DNA from: an uncultured Elusimicrobia bacterium
GTDB taxonomy: Bacteria; Elusimicrobiota; Elusimicrobia; Elusimicrobiales; Elusimicrobiaceae
Assembly: GCA_945483375.1 (NCBI GenBank)
Contig: CALYRQ010000072.1
Span: 1-5,583 of the forward strand
Length of the DNA stretch: 5,583 nt
Direction: 5' to 3'
Shown: piece after piece, positions 1-5,583 of the stretch
How positions within the stretch are numbered: position 1 is the stretch's first letter
Layout of the letters: the number at the start of each line of letters is the position of its first letter
Notes under the pieces: model-generated
Seen by the model: only the letters and a program-made list of their open reading frames with translations
What the model was told of the DNA's origin: nothing
The model's database searches: none
Made by a program: the position numbers and the translations under genes

Positions 1-2
1 TG

Positions 3-120
3 CCCGCCCGGGTCCTATAAAAAGCAGTCCGAAACGGGGCGTTTTACAACTCGCTTCGCTCAAACAAATAAAACGCCTGTTCCGTTTCAGACGCTTTTCA
101 TAAACAGGACTAAGGGCGGG
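3..120. repeat. Long imperfect inverted repeat (hairpin or MITE-like element)
   Basis: Two arms of about 45 bases face each other around a 22-base loop at 47-68. Paired blocks seen directly are: 3-9 with 114-120 (CCCGCCC/GGGCGGG), 12-16 with 106-110, 20-25 with 93-98, 27-29 with 90-92, 31-37 with 82-88 (GAAACGG/CCGTTTC), and 38-46 with 69-77 (GGCGTTTTA/TAAAACGCC). This gives about 37 base pairs, broken by small bulges, the main ones at 78-81 and 102-105. The element is open in at least one frame on each strand but has no ATG on the plus strand, so it is unlikely to be coding. It resembles dispersed extragenic palindromes or a MITE relic. A structured RNA is the alternative. The left boundary is close to the window edge, so the element could be longer. 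Confidence 0.8.
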
Positions 121-199
121 TAAAATACAACAACAATAACAACAAAGGACAACAACTAAAGGGAAGAATATTTTATAAACACATAAACAACACACTCAT
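121..199. other. AC-rich, T-poor intergenic tract
   Basis: Between the long hairpin and the terminator lies a stretch dominated on the plus strand by A and C, with repeated CAA/ACA units around 127-158 and a small AT-rich patch near 168-178. I find no open reading frame with a start codon, no tRNA and no convincing promoter. It would be largely unstructured in RNA. It may simply be decayed spacer. Confidence 0.5.
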
Positions 200-238
200 A
201 AAAAAAGCCCCGGCCACAAAGGCCGGGGACTCTTTTTT
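200..238 (-). terminator. Rho-independent terminator of the scaffold/GGGtGRT operon, probably bidirectional
   Basis: A perfect 8-bp stem, CCCCGGCC (208-215) with GGCCGGGG (221-228), closes on the 5-base loop ACAAA. Read on the minus strand it is followed almost at once by seven T (plus-strand A at 200-206), the classical intrinsic terminator form. It starts 20 bases beyond the stop codon of the GGGtGRT gene. On the plus strand the same stem is followed, after four bases, by a T-run at 233-238, so it may also stop transcription arriving from the left. Confidence 0.9.
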
Positions 239-257
239 ATACGGCTAAAACAACTTG

Positions 258-1253
258 TTATTTGGCTTCGGCTACGGCCACCGCAACGGCTACCGTCGCG
301 CCGACCATCGGGTTGTTGCCCATGCCGATTAAGCCCATCATTTCCACGTGGGCAGGCACGGAGGAGGAACCCGCAAACTGCGCGTCGCCGTGCATGCGGC
401 CCATGGTGTCGGTCATACCGTAAGAGGCAGGGCCGGCGGCCATGTTGTCCGGGTGGAGCGTGCGGCCCGTGCCGCCGCCGGAAGCCACGGAGAAGTATTT
501 TTTACCGTTTTCGGTCGCCCATTTTTTATAGGTGCCGGCTACCGGGTGCTGGAAGCGGGTCGGGTTGGTGGAGTTGCCGGTGATGGACACGTCCACGCCT
601 TCGTGGCGCATAATGGCTACGCCTTCGTTGACGTCGTCGGCGCCGTAGCATTTTACTTTGGCGCGGTCTCCGTCGGAGAACGCTTTTTCGCTGACGATTT
701 TCAGTTCGCCCGTTTTGTACTCATATTCGGTTTCCACGGAGGTAAACCCGTCGATGCGGGAGATGATGTAAGCGGCGTCTTTACCGAGGCCGTTCAAAAT
801 AACGCGCAAGGGTTCTTTGCGCACTTTGTTGGCGGTGCGGGCGATACCGATGGCGCCTTCGGCGGCGGCGAAGCTTTCGTGGCCGGCCAGGAAGCAGAAG
901 CATTTGGTTTCTTCGCGCAGCAACATGGCGCCCAGGTTACCGTGGCCGAGGCCTACGGCGCGCTGGTCGGCGACGGAGCCGGGAATGCAGAAGCTCTGCA
1001 GGCCCACGCCGATTTTTTCAGCCGCTTCGGCGGCGGTTTTCACGCCGGATTTAATGGCAATGGCGGCACCTACGGTGTAGGCCCAAACGGCGTTTTCAAA
1101 AGCGATGGGTTGGATGCCTTTTACGATGGCTTCCACGTCGATGCCTTTTTTGGTGCAGATTTCTTTGGCTTCTTCCAAGGAAGCGATGCCGTTTTCTTTC
1201 AAAACGGAATTGATTTTATCGATTCTTCTTTCGTATCCTTCAAACGTAATCAT
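258..1253 (-). CDS. GGGtGRT family protein (function unknown)
   Basis: This 331-residue protein carries the signature that names its family, GGGTGRT at residues 259-265, within a long conserved-looking C-terminal half (residues about 224-317) rich in Gly, Met, His and Asn, including the stretches NSTNPTRFQHP and TDTMGRMHGD. The N-terminal part (1-80) looks helical, and residues 84-140 form a Gly/Ala-rich section with HGNLGAM and a CFC pair (C118, C120). Other cysteines are C33, C89 and C202. No signal peptide or clear membrane segment is visible, so it is probably cytoplasmic. The tail is an Ala-Val repeat (318-329). The ATG is supported by an AGGAG at 1265-1269, 11 bases upstream. It follows the iron-sulfur scaffold homologue by 20 bases, an arrangement I recall as recurrent for this family. 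That suggests a shared role in metal or iron-sulfur chemistry, but no reaction is established. Confidence 0.9.
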   Translation of the reverse strand: MITFEGYERRIDKINSVLKENGIASLEEAKEICTKKGIDVEAIVKGIQPIAFENAVWAYTVGAAIAIKSGVKTAAEAAEKIGVGLQSFCIPGSVADQRAVGLGHGNLGAMLLREETKCFCFLAGHESFAAAEGAIGIARTANKVRKEPLRVILNGLGKDAAYIISRIDGFTSVETEYEYKTGELKIVSEKAFSDGDRAKVKCYGADDVNEGVAIMRHEGVDVSITGNSTNPTRFQHPVAGTYKKWATENGKKYFSVASGGGTGRTLHPDNMAAGPASYGMTDTMGRMHGDAQFAGSSSVPAHVEMMGLIGMGNNPMVGATVAVAVAVAEAK

Positions 1254-1273
1254 ATGTAAATGTTCTCCTGGGC

Positions 1274-1975
1274 TTACTCTTTGCGGGGGTCAATTTTCTT
1301 GACGGCTTCGTCAAAGCGGCCGTATTTGTTGACGTTCTTTTCAAACGCGGTTTTCGGGTCTTCGCCGTTCTTGATGGCGTCCATCATTTTGCCCAGGTTG
1401 ACGAATTTATAACCGATGATTTCGCTGTTTTTATCAAGGCCGATTTCAAGCACGTAACCTTCGGCCATTTCCAGGTAGCGCGCGCCTTTGGCTTCGGTAC
1501 CGTACATGGTGCCGATTTGGCTGCGGTGGCCTTTGCCGAGGTCTTCCATGCCGGCGCCGATCGGAAGGCCGTCGTCGGAGAAAGCGCTCTGCGTGCGTCC
1601 GTAAACGATTTGCAGGAACAGTTCGCGCATGGCGGTGTTGATCGCGTCGCACACGAGGTCGGAGTTTAACGCTTCCAAAATGGTTTTGCCGGGCAGAATT
1701 TCGGCGGCCATGGCGGCGGAGTGCGTCATGCCGGAGCAGCCCAGGGTTTCCACCAACGCTTCTTTAATTACGCCGTTTTTGACGTTCAGCGTCAGTTTGC
1801 ACGCGCCCTGTTGCGGGGCGCACCAGCCTACGCCGTGGGTAAGGCCGCTGATATCGGTAATTTGTTTGGCTTTGACCCATTTTCCTTCTTCGGGAATCGG
1901 GGCCGGATCGTGCTTGGCGCCTTTGCAAACGCAGCACATATTCTGTACTTCAGGGGTGCATTTTTCGCAGCTCAT
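1274..1975 (-). CDS. IscU/NifU-like iron-sulfur cluster scaffold homologue with Cys-rich N-terminus
   Basis: The 233-residue product has an IscU/NifU_N-like core at about residues 48-135. ACKLTLNV, the ETLGCSGMTHSA segment (C80, placed like the central scaffold Cys of IscU) and GKTILEAL match the family pattern. C52, C59 and C109 are further candidate ligands. The Asp usually found just after the first IscU cysteine is not evident, and the third IscU cysteine has no clear counterpart in the IVYGRTQSAF stretch, so canonical scaffold activity is uncertain. Ahead of the core is an extra cluster C3-x2-C6 and C14-C15-x-C17 that could bind metal. After the core come about 95 residues not found in ordinary IscU, including GKGHRSQIGTMYGT. 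The ATG is supported by AGGAG at 1982-1986, six bases upstream. It is the first gene of a two-gene operon with the GGGtGRT gene. Confidence 0.85.
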   Translation of the reverse strand: MSCEKCTPEVQNMCCVCKGAKHDPAPIPEEGKWVKAKQITDISGLTHGVGWCAPQQGACKLTLNVKNGVIKEALVETLGCSGMTHSAAMAAEILPGKTILEALNSDLVCDAINTAMRELFLQIVYGRTQSAFSDDGLPIGAGMEDLGKGHRSQIGTMYGTEAKGARYLEMAEGYVLEIGLDKNSEIIGYKFVNLGKMMDAIKNGEDPKTAFEKNVNKYGRFDEAVKKIDPRKE

Positions 1976-1997
1976 TCTGGTCTCCTATGAAAAATAA

Positions 1998-2035
1998 ATC
2001 TTTCAATATATTTTACAAAATTTATCCCGCCGCGT
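1998..2035 (-). promoter_or_regulatory. Possible promoter of the scaffold/GGGtGRT operon
   Basis: The gap between the upstream terminator and the scaffold gene becomes strongly AT-rich here. On the minus strand TATATT (2005-2010) and an overlapping TAAAAT (2010-2015) are reasonable -10 candidates and would give a leader of roughly 20-30 bases. No good -35 hexamer stands at the usual distance; a G+C-rich patch occupies that place. A promoter is expected here because a terminator lies directly upstream, but the exact elements are weakly supported. Confidence 0.35.
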
Positions 2036-2049
2036 TACGCCGCAAATGC

Positions 2050-2081
2050 AAAAACGCCCCGGCCGTATTTCAGCCGGGGCG
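2050..2081 (-). terminator. Rho-independent terminator after the AsmA-like gene
   Basis: A perfect 9-bp stem, CGCCCCGGC (2055-2063) with GCCGGGGCG (2073-2081), has a 9-base loop and is followed on the minus strand by five T (plus-strand A at 2050-2054). It lies 21 bases beyond the stop codon of the AsmA-like gene and separates that transcript from the scaffold/GGGtGRT operon. Its stem shares the GCCCCGGCC core with the terminator at 200-238. Confidence 0.88.
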
Positions 2082-2102
2082 CGGTGAGGTAAAAACAGAC
2101 TC

Positions 2103-4319
2103 TCACGGCTCTTGCGCCGGTGCGGCGGGCGCGGTGGTGGCGGGTTCCTTTTTAAACAGACCAAACAATCCCCCCACGCCTTTTTTAACGGTATTGGAAG
2201 CAAAATTGTTCATCACGCTCTGCGTCACCAAAGACGACACGGACCCCAGCACGCTCATGCTTCCCGTCGGTTCCGCCACGGTTCCGCCGATGTTAAGTTT
2301 AAGCGGCATAATACCGTCCGCGTAGTGCTTGCCGGGAGCGGCCTGTACGCTCATATCAATTTTCTCGGTCTTAAAATCCGTCCGGCCGGAAAGCGTAAAC
2401 GATACCGTGTCGGATACGAACGTTCCCTCTTTCATATCGGCCACGCCGTCTTTAAAACGGACGGCGGTATCAAACTGGTCGTACTTCATACGCCCGTCCA
2501 TTTTGCGGCTTGAATACGGCACCATAATTTGCATGGGCTGACCGTCCGGCCCCGTCACCACTTTTACCACCCGCTCCGCCTCGGCGGCGGCCGCGTTATC
2601 CGCGTCCTCCGTGCCGCCTAACCCGCTCAAAACGGAAAATACGTCCAGCGAGTTAAACACCTTCCCCACCACGTTAAGCGACAAAAACAGCACTTTCGTA
2701 ACCGGGCTTGCGTTGGTTAAGCGGTACAAATCGCGGATTTCGCCGTTGCCGGTACGCAAACTCAAATCCCCCTGCGCGTTTTTTAAGCCTGGCGTAAGTC
2801 CCGTTAAATCCGCCTTAAAAGCCACGTCCGTACCGTAGAAAAAGGGTGCGTCCAGCGAATCAATTTTAATATCCACAAGGGCGGACACGGGCGGAAGCGG
2901 CCACGGTGTTTTGGGCGCGGCGGATAATGTGGTATCCGTTACAAATTCGGGCTCCGGCTGCTGCGTTTCAGCCTTGGGCATGGGAGGAAGCGCAACGCGT
3001 TTGGCCGACGCGTTTAACACGGCCGCGATTTTGTCGGATGATTGCGTAACGCGGAAATCCATTAAAAAGGGCACGTCGTTTAGTTTGGCCGAAACTTTCG
3101 CTTGGGCGGAACCCGTTTTAAAATCACCCGTTTCTTCCGCTTTTAACGAGGCATTCAGCCCTTTAAGAATACCAGCATAAGGCACCACCGCACCTACTTC
3201 GGCAAGCGTTGCGTCCGCCGACAGACGCGCGTTGGAAATGTCCGCCGAACCGCTGACGGTGCCCAACAAATTATACGGCGCGGCAAGTTCGGGAGAAAGA
3301 GTGGAAAGTTCCCGCAAATCCAGGTTAAACATCACCCTGGCGTCATACCGCGGCGTCTTTGCATAAGATACAGTTCCCCCGCCGCCCGCCTGCATACCGG
3401 GCATGGAAAAACCGAACGAGGAAACTTCCGCTTTGTGGGCGGGTAAATCCAAAAATGCGGCCGCCGACAAACGCATTTGCGGCACCGAGAAAGAAGGCAA
3501 ATCCGGCGCAAACGGAGCCAGCGCGGCGGAAGACAAACGGCGCACCTCCGCCGTCAGTTCCACTTGCGGGCGGGTAAAATCATGCGCGGACCCCTGCACA
3601 TTGAGCACGGTCTCCCCGCTGCGCACGGAAAACGTACTCAGCTGGGCATAGGCGTTTTCCAAATTCATTTCCGCCAAGTGCACGAGGGCCGACACTCCGA
3701 CGGGAAACAGAATGGACGTTTCCCCCGCCCGGTATTCGGCCGTAGCGTTTAGGCGGGCTTCAAACAAACGGTCCAACCCCACGCCGTGCGCCGAAAAAGC
3801 CGCGTTATGCACAAACAGCGATAATTCCGGTTCCTGCAAATAGGCAAAATTGACGTTGCGCAAATCCACCCGGTCCGCCGTAATGCGCACAGGCAAGCCG
3901 GAGGAAGAAGATGCGACCTGCGAATCCGAAGAAGAAAGAGAATCGAAATTAAAACGGCCGTCCGCGTCTTTAATCAACTGTACATAAACGCCGTTTACGG
4001 CGAGCGACCGCACTTTTACATGCTTATGTAAAAGATGCCACCACGATACGCGCAGCCGCAGCCGATCCACGCCTACAAACGTGCCTTCTTTAAACCCGCC
4101 GGCTTCGGACAGCGCAAACCCGTTGATTTTTATGCCGAGCAAACTGGCGGATAATTTTTCCAAACGCACTTCGCGGCCAAGCGAGACGGACAACTTTTCC
4201 GTTACCCATTTACGCATCCAGGCGGAAGAAGACACCCTGCGCAAACTTAAATCAAATCCCACTAACAAAATACACGCCGCCAACAGTATGTATCCGGCGC
4301 GCCGACACCATTTTTTCAT
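2103..4319 (-). CDS. AsmA family envelope protein
   Basis: The 738-residue product has the layout of AsmA-like proteins: a short basic N-terminus, one hydrophobic anchor (about 8-23), then a large, beta-rich periplasmic region. Residues 32-127 show the typical AsmA start: an amphipathic segment, LGREVRLEKL, SLLGIKINGFALSE, and VKVRSLAVNGVYVQLIKDADG with GRFNFDSL. The C-terminal AsmA module is recognisable at about 515-690 (GDLSLRTGNGEIRDL; then a stretch with FKDGVADMKEGTF, TLSGRTDF and PLKLNIGGTVAEP). Between them are a Ser-rich patch (128-140) and a Pro-rich linker (445-477). The end is an Ala/Pro-rich tail (726-738). AsmA-family members are linked to outer-membrane biogenesis and, for the larger ones, to bridge-like phospholipid transport; which applies here cannot be told. 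LAAC at 13-16 resembles a lipobox but sits inside the longer hydrophobic stretch, so a membrane anchor is preferred. The upstream GGGGGA is a weak ribosome site. Confidence 0.87.
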   Translation of the reverse strand: MKKWCRRAGYILLAACILLVGFDLSLRRVSSSAWMRKWVTEKLSVSLGREVRLEKLSASLLGIKINGFALSEAGGFKEGTFVGVDRLRLRVSWWHLLHKHVKVRSLAVNGVYVQLIKDADGRFNFDSLSSSDSQVASSSSGLPVRITADRVDLRNVNFAYLQEPELSLFVHNAAFSAHGVGLDRLFEARLNATAEYRAGETSILFPVGVSALVHLAEMNLENAYAQLSTFSVRSGETVLNVQGSAHDFTRPQVELTAEVRRLSSAALAPFAPDLPSFSVPQMRLSAAAFLDLPAHKAEVSSFGFSMPGMQAGGGGTVSYAKTPRYDARVMFNLDLRELSTLSPELAAPYNLLGTVSGSADISNARLSADATLAEVGAVVPYAGILKGLNASLKAEETGDFKTGSAQAKVSAKLNDVPFLMDFRVTQSSDKIAAVLNASAKRVALPPMPKAETQQPEPEFVTDTTLSAAPKTPWPLPPVSALVDIKIDSLDAPFFYGTDVAFKADLTGLTPGLKNAQGDLSLRTGNGEIRDLYRLTNASPVTKVLFLSLNVVGKVFNSLDVFSVLSGLGGTEDADNAAAAEAERVVKVVTGPDGQPMQIMVPYSSRKMDGRMKYDQFDTAVRFKDGVADMKEGTFVSDTVSFTLSGRTDFKTEKIDMSVQAAPGKHYADGIMPLKLNIGGTVAEPTGSMSVLGSVSSLVTQSVMNNFASNTVKKGVGGLFGLFKKEPATTAPAAPAQEP

Positions 4320-4393
4320 AAAAAATCCCCCGCCGGACAGCCCGGCAATTAAGAGTAGAGAATAAAAAGATTTTTATCCACCCGTTATTTGGT

Positions 4394-4966
4394 TTAGTTT
4401 TGTTCGGACGGATCTTTCTGCCGGGTCGCCGCCAGGCTGTATTTACAACCGCAGTACATTTGGGAGTAAAGGCCCAGCTCTTTGATAAGCGCGCGGCGCA
4501 GTTCTTCCAGCCCCCCTTTGCGCCAGTTGGTAGGCCAATACGGTTTGATACTCACCTGCCACGCACGGCGCGCAGCTTCGTTCACCTGCGCCAAATCTTT
4601 ATAGCGCGATACGCCCAAGACCGAGGTCAGCGCGTCAAACTTGTGCTCCAGTGCGTACTCTTGCGCTTTTTTAAGACGCATGTAAAAACATTCCGAACAG
4701 CGTTTGCCGCGTTCCGGCTCGTTTTCCAGCCCGGCCACCGCTTTATCCCATACTTCGGGCTCATATGGAAGTTCGGCAAATTTAAGGCCGAACACTTCGC
4801 ACACGCGACGTTGTTCGTCGCGCCGCTTTTCGTACTCGGCCGACGGATAGATATTAGGATTATAAAACAAAACGGTGGCGTCCACGCCCTCGTCCGCCAT
4901 TTTTTTGATGACGGCGCACGAGCACGGCGCACAGCAGGAAAGAATTAAAAGTTTAGGTCCGGGCAT
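4394..4966 (-). CDS. queH: Epoxyqueuosine reductase QueH
   Basis: The 190-residue protein has the QueH (formerly DUF208) pattern at family-typical length: CCAPC at residues 11-15 near the N-terminus; FYNPNIYP (34-41) followed by EYEKRRDEQ; PERGKRCSECF (84-94, C90 and C93); and YCGCKYS (171-177, C172 and C174) close to the C-terminus. The conserved cysteines supply the ligands of the iron-sulfur and iron sites. QueH reduces epoxyqueuosine in tRNA to queuosine, the last step of the pathway, and replaces the unrelated cobalamin enzyme QueG in many bacteria. It acts in the cytoplasm. The ATG at 4964-4966 puts the CC motif at the distance usual for the family, yet no Shine-Dalgarno sequence precedes it; an AT-rich TAAAATATAAAC lies directly upstream. 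No other queuosine gene is in the window. It lies between the pilin (48 bases) and AsmA-like gene (74 bases), both in the same direction. Confidence 0.95.
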   Translation of the reverse strand: MPGPKLLILSCCAPCSCAVIKKMADEGVDATVLFYNPNIYPSAEYEKRRDEQRRVCEVFGLKFAELPYEPEVWDKAVAGLENEPERGKRCSECFYMRLKKAQEYALEHKFDALTSVLGVSRYKDLAQVNEAARRAWQVSIKPYWPTNWRKGGLEELRRALIKELGLYSQMYCGCKYSLAATRQKDPSEQN

Positions 4967-5014
4967 GTTTATATTTTACTAAATACGGCACGCCCATGCG
5001 GCCAAACGGGAAAT

Positions 5015-5575
5015 TTAAGGAAGTTTATACTGGACAAATCCGCCGCTGTCATACGCTTCCGTTGCGCCTAATGAAGCGCAAAACTGGCGGGATTTTTCCG
5101 TATTAGCAATACAGTAACGCTGGTTGAGGTTGCCCAAAAAGAAACGGTATCCCAACTCCTTTCCGGCGGCGCGATACTCGCAAATAACGGAATCAGCCGT
5201 ATTTTGCGCGCCGTTGTATAAAAAACAAGCATACTTACCATTTCTCCATTCTATTCCTTCGGACATACCGGGCAGTGTAATATCCATCTCATCCCACGAA
5301 TGAGGATAGGACGCATTGGCCAGATAATATACTTCTATGGATTTGCGGATACTCTCCCCGGCCACAAGCAGCTGCGTCCAGCGGCTTTTCTGTACCGCTC
5401 TTTCATACTGTGGAAGCGCAACGGCAGCCAAAATACCGATAATTAAGACAACGACTAACAACTCTATCAGCGTAAAACCGTTTGCTTGCCTGTCATCCCG
5501 GACTTGGATCCGGGATCCAGGCCGTTTATTAAGAAAGATCCTCTCTTTGCATAGATGCTGAAACAAGTTCAGCAT
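5015..5575 (-). CDS. Type IV prepilin-like protein, start uncertain
   Basis: The product as drawn is 186 residues. The class III prepilin signal is clear: cleavage is expected after G33, giving a mature protein of 153 residues starting FTLIELL, with Phe at +1, Glu at +5 (E38) and a hydrophobic helix to about residue 53. A prepilin peptidase would cleave and N-methylate it. ALPQYERAVQKSRW continues the long N-terminal helix. The globular part has four cysteines (C117, C132, C155, C166) that could form disulfides. The 33-residue leader is unusual: residues 1-8 and 19-29 are encoded by palindromic repeats, and the ATG (5573-5575) is inside one of them. The frame stays open to the window edge, so the true start may lie outside. 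A major or minor pilin, or a pseudopilin of a type II secretion system, cannot be told apart here. Confidence 0.85.
   Translation of the reverse strand: MLNLFQHLCKERIFLNKRPGSRIQVRDDRQANGFTLIELLVVVLIIGILAAVALPQYERAVQKSRWTQLLVAGESIRKSIEVYYLANASYPHSWDEMDITLPGMSEGIEWRNGKYACFLYNGAQNTADSVICEYRAAGKELGYRFFLGNLNQRYCIANTEKSRQFCASLGATEAYDSGGFVQYKLP
5489..5521 (+). repeat. REP-like palindrome, GTCATCCCGG type
   Basis: The core is a perfect 8-bp stem, ATCCCGGA (5495-5502) with TCCGGGAT (5509-5516), with a 6-base loop. Flanking CCTG (5489-5492) and CAGG (5518-5521) extend the pairing across a small bulge. The sequence closely resembles a palindrome I recall as dispersed in many bacterial genomes. Here it lies inside the open frame of the pilin leader and encodes residues 19-29 (exactly 11 codons) without breaking the frame. 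Confidence 0.75.
5540..5546 (-). promoter_or_regulatory. Shine-Dalgarno-like AGAGAGG inside the pilin leader
   Basis: On the minus strand AGAGAGG lies between the two palindromes. It ends six bases before codon 15 (CTT), which is followed by codons for Asn-Lys-Arg. The spacing is right for ribosome binding, but no ATG, GTG or TTG stands there in frame. It may be the remnant of the ancestral pilin start or a chance purine run. Confidence 0.3.
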
Positions 5576-5579
5576 GACG
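5552..5579 (-). repeat. REP-like palindrome, GTCATGCTGAAC type
   Basis: A perfect 8-bp stem, ATGCTGAA (5555-5562) with TTCAGCAT (5568-5575), encloses a 5-base loop. On the minus strand it begins CGTCATGCTGAACTTG, a form I recall as a dispersed extragenic repeat in several phyla. It shares the GTCAT end and the CTTG centre with the palindrome at 5489-5521 but points the opposite way. It contains the apparent start codon of the pilin frame. Confidence 0.75.
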
Positions 5580-5583
5580 ATAT

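Noticed and set aside
1..123. Open frame running in from the left edge on the plus strand to the TAA at 121-123
   Set aside because: It lies entirely in the two arms of the long hairpin, has no start codon in the window, and the opposite strand is also open there. This fits repeat DNA better than a gene end, although a coding end beyond the edge cannot be excluded.
348..1259. 303-codon open frame on the plus strand opposite the GGGtGRT gene
   Set aside because: It is a mirror of a codon-biased real gene. The translation is low-complexity (Gly, Ala, Phe, His runs) with no recognisable family, and the opposite strand has a clear family motif, ribosome site and terminator.
1629..1997. Plus-strand open frames opposite the scaffold gene, and similar ones opposite the AsmA-like, queH and pilin genes
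   Set aside because: They overlap confident genes, lack ribosome sites and show no family features.
4272..4274. Lipobox-like LAAC at residues 13-16 of the AsmA-like protein
   Set aside because: The cysteine (codon at 4272-4274) is followed by more hydrophobic residues, as in a membrane anchor, which is the usual form for this family. Lipidation is possible but not supported.
4326..4346. Short hairpin GCCGG/CCGGC before the AsmA-like gene, followed on the minus strand by G-run and six T
   Set aside because: The stem is only 5 bp, and five G and an A separate it from the T-run, which directly abuts the start codon. It is too weak to call a terminator.
1..5583. CRISPR array, tRNA, rRNA, insertion sequence with transposase, or integrase attachment site
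   Set aside because: I looked on both strands and saw no regularly spaced repeats, cloverleaf, transposase or integrase gene. The only repeats are the left hairpin and the two palindromes at the right end.

Overview
The window reads as a piece of a gut-type Elusimicrobiota (Elusimicrobium-like) chromosome. The main clue is the type IV pilin-like protein at the right end, whose hydrophobic N-terminus followed by an ALPQYERAV-type stretch resembles the many pilin paralogues I recall from that phylum. This assignment rests on memory and not on a search. G+C is moderate in the genes, with AT-rich gaps. All five protein genes lie on the minus strand, so the window is best read from right to left.

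Right end (5583 to 4967): a type IV prepilin-like protein whose predicted leader peptide is largely encoded by two small palindromic repeats lying in opposite orientation. One repeat supplies the apparent start codon. The gene may begin beyond the window edge.

Centre (4966 to 2050): queH (epoxyqueuosine reductase, last step of the tRNA modification queuosine) is followed after 74 bases by a large AsmA-family envelope protein. A clear rho-independent terminator ends this unit. The pilin, queH and asmA-like genes could share a transcript because no convincing terminator separates them, but they have no obvious functional link.

Left half (1975 to 200): a two-gene operon encodes an IscU/NifU-like iron-sulfur scaffold homologue with an extra cysteine-rich N-terminus, then a protein of the GGGtGRT family. 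Both have strong Shine-Dalgarno sites, 20 bases separate them, and a second terminator follows. To my knowledge the two families recur together in anaerobes and the joint function is not established. This pair is the best candidate here for undescribed biology.

Left edge (1 to 199): no gene. It holds a 118-base imperfect inverted repeat that could fold into one long hairpin, then an AC-rich, T-poor tract leading up to the terminator. The hairpin and the pilin-leader repeats look like dispersed elements, which a genome-wide count could confirm.
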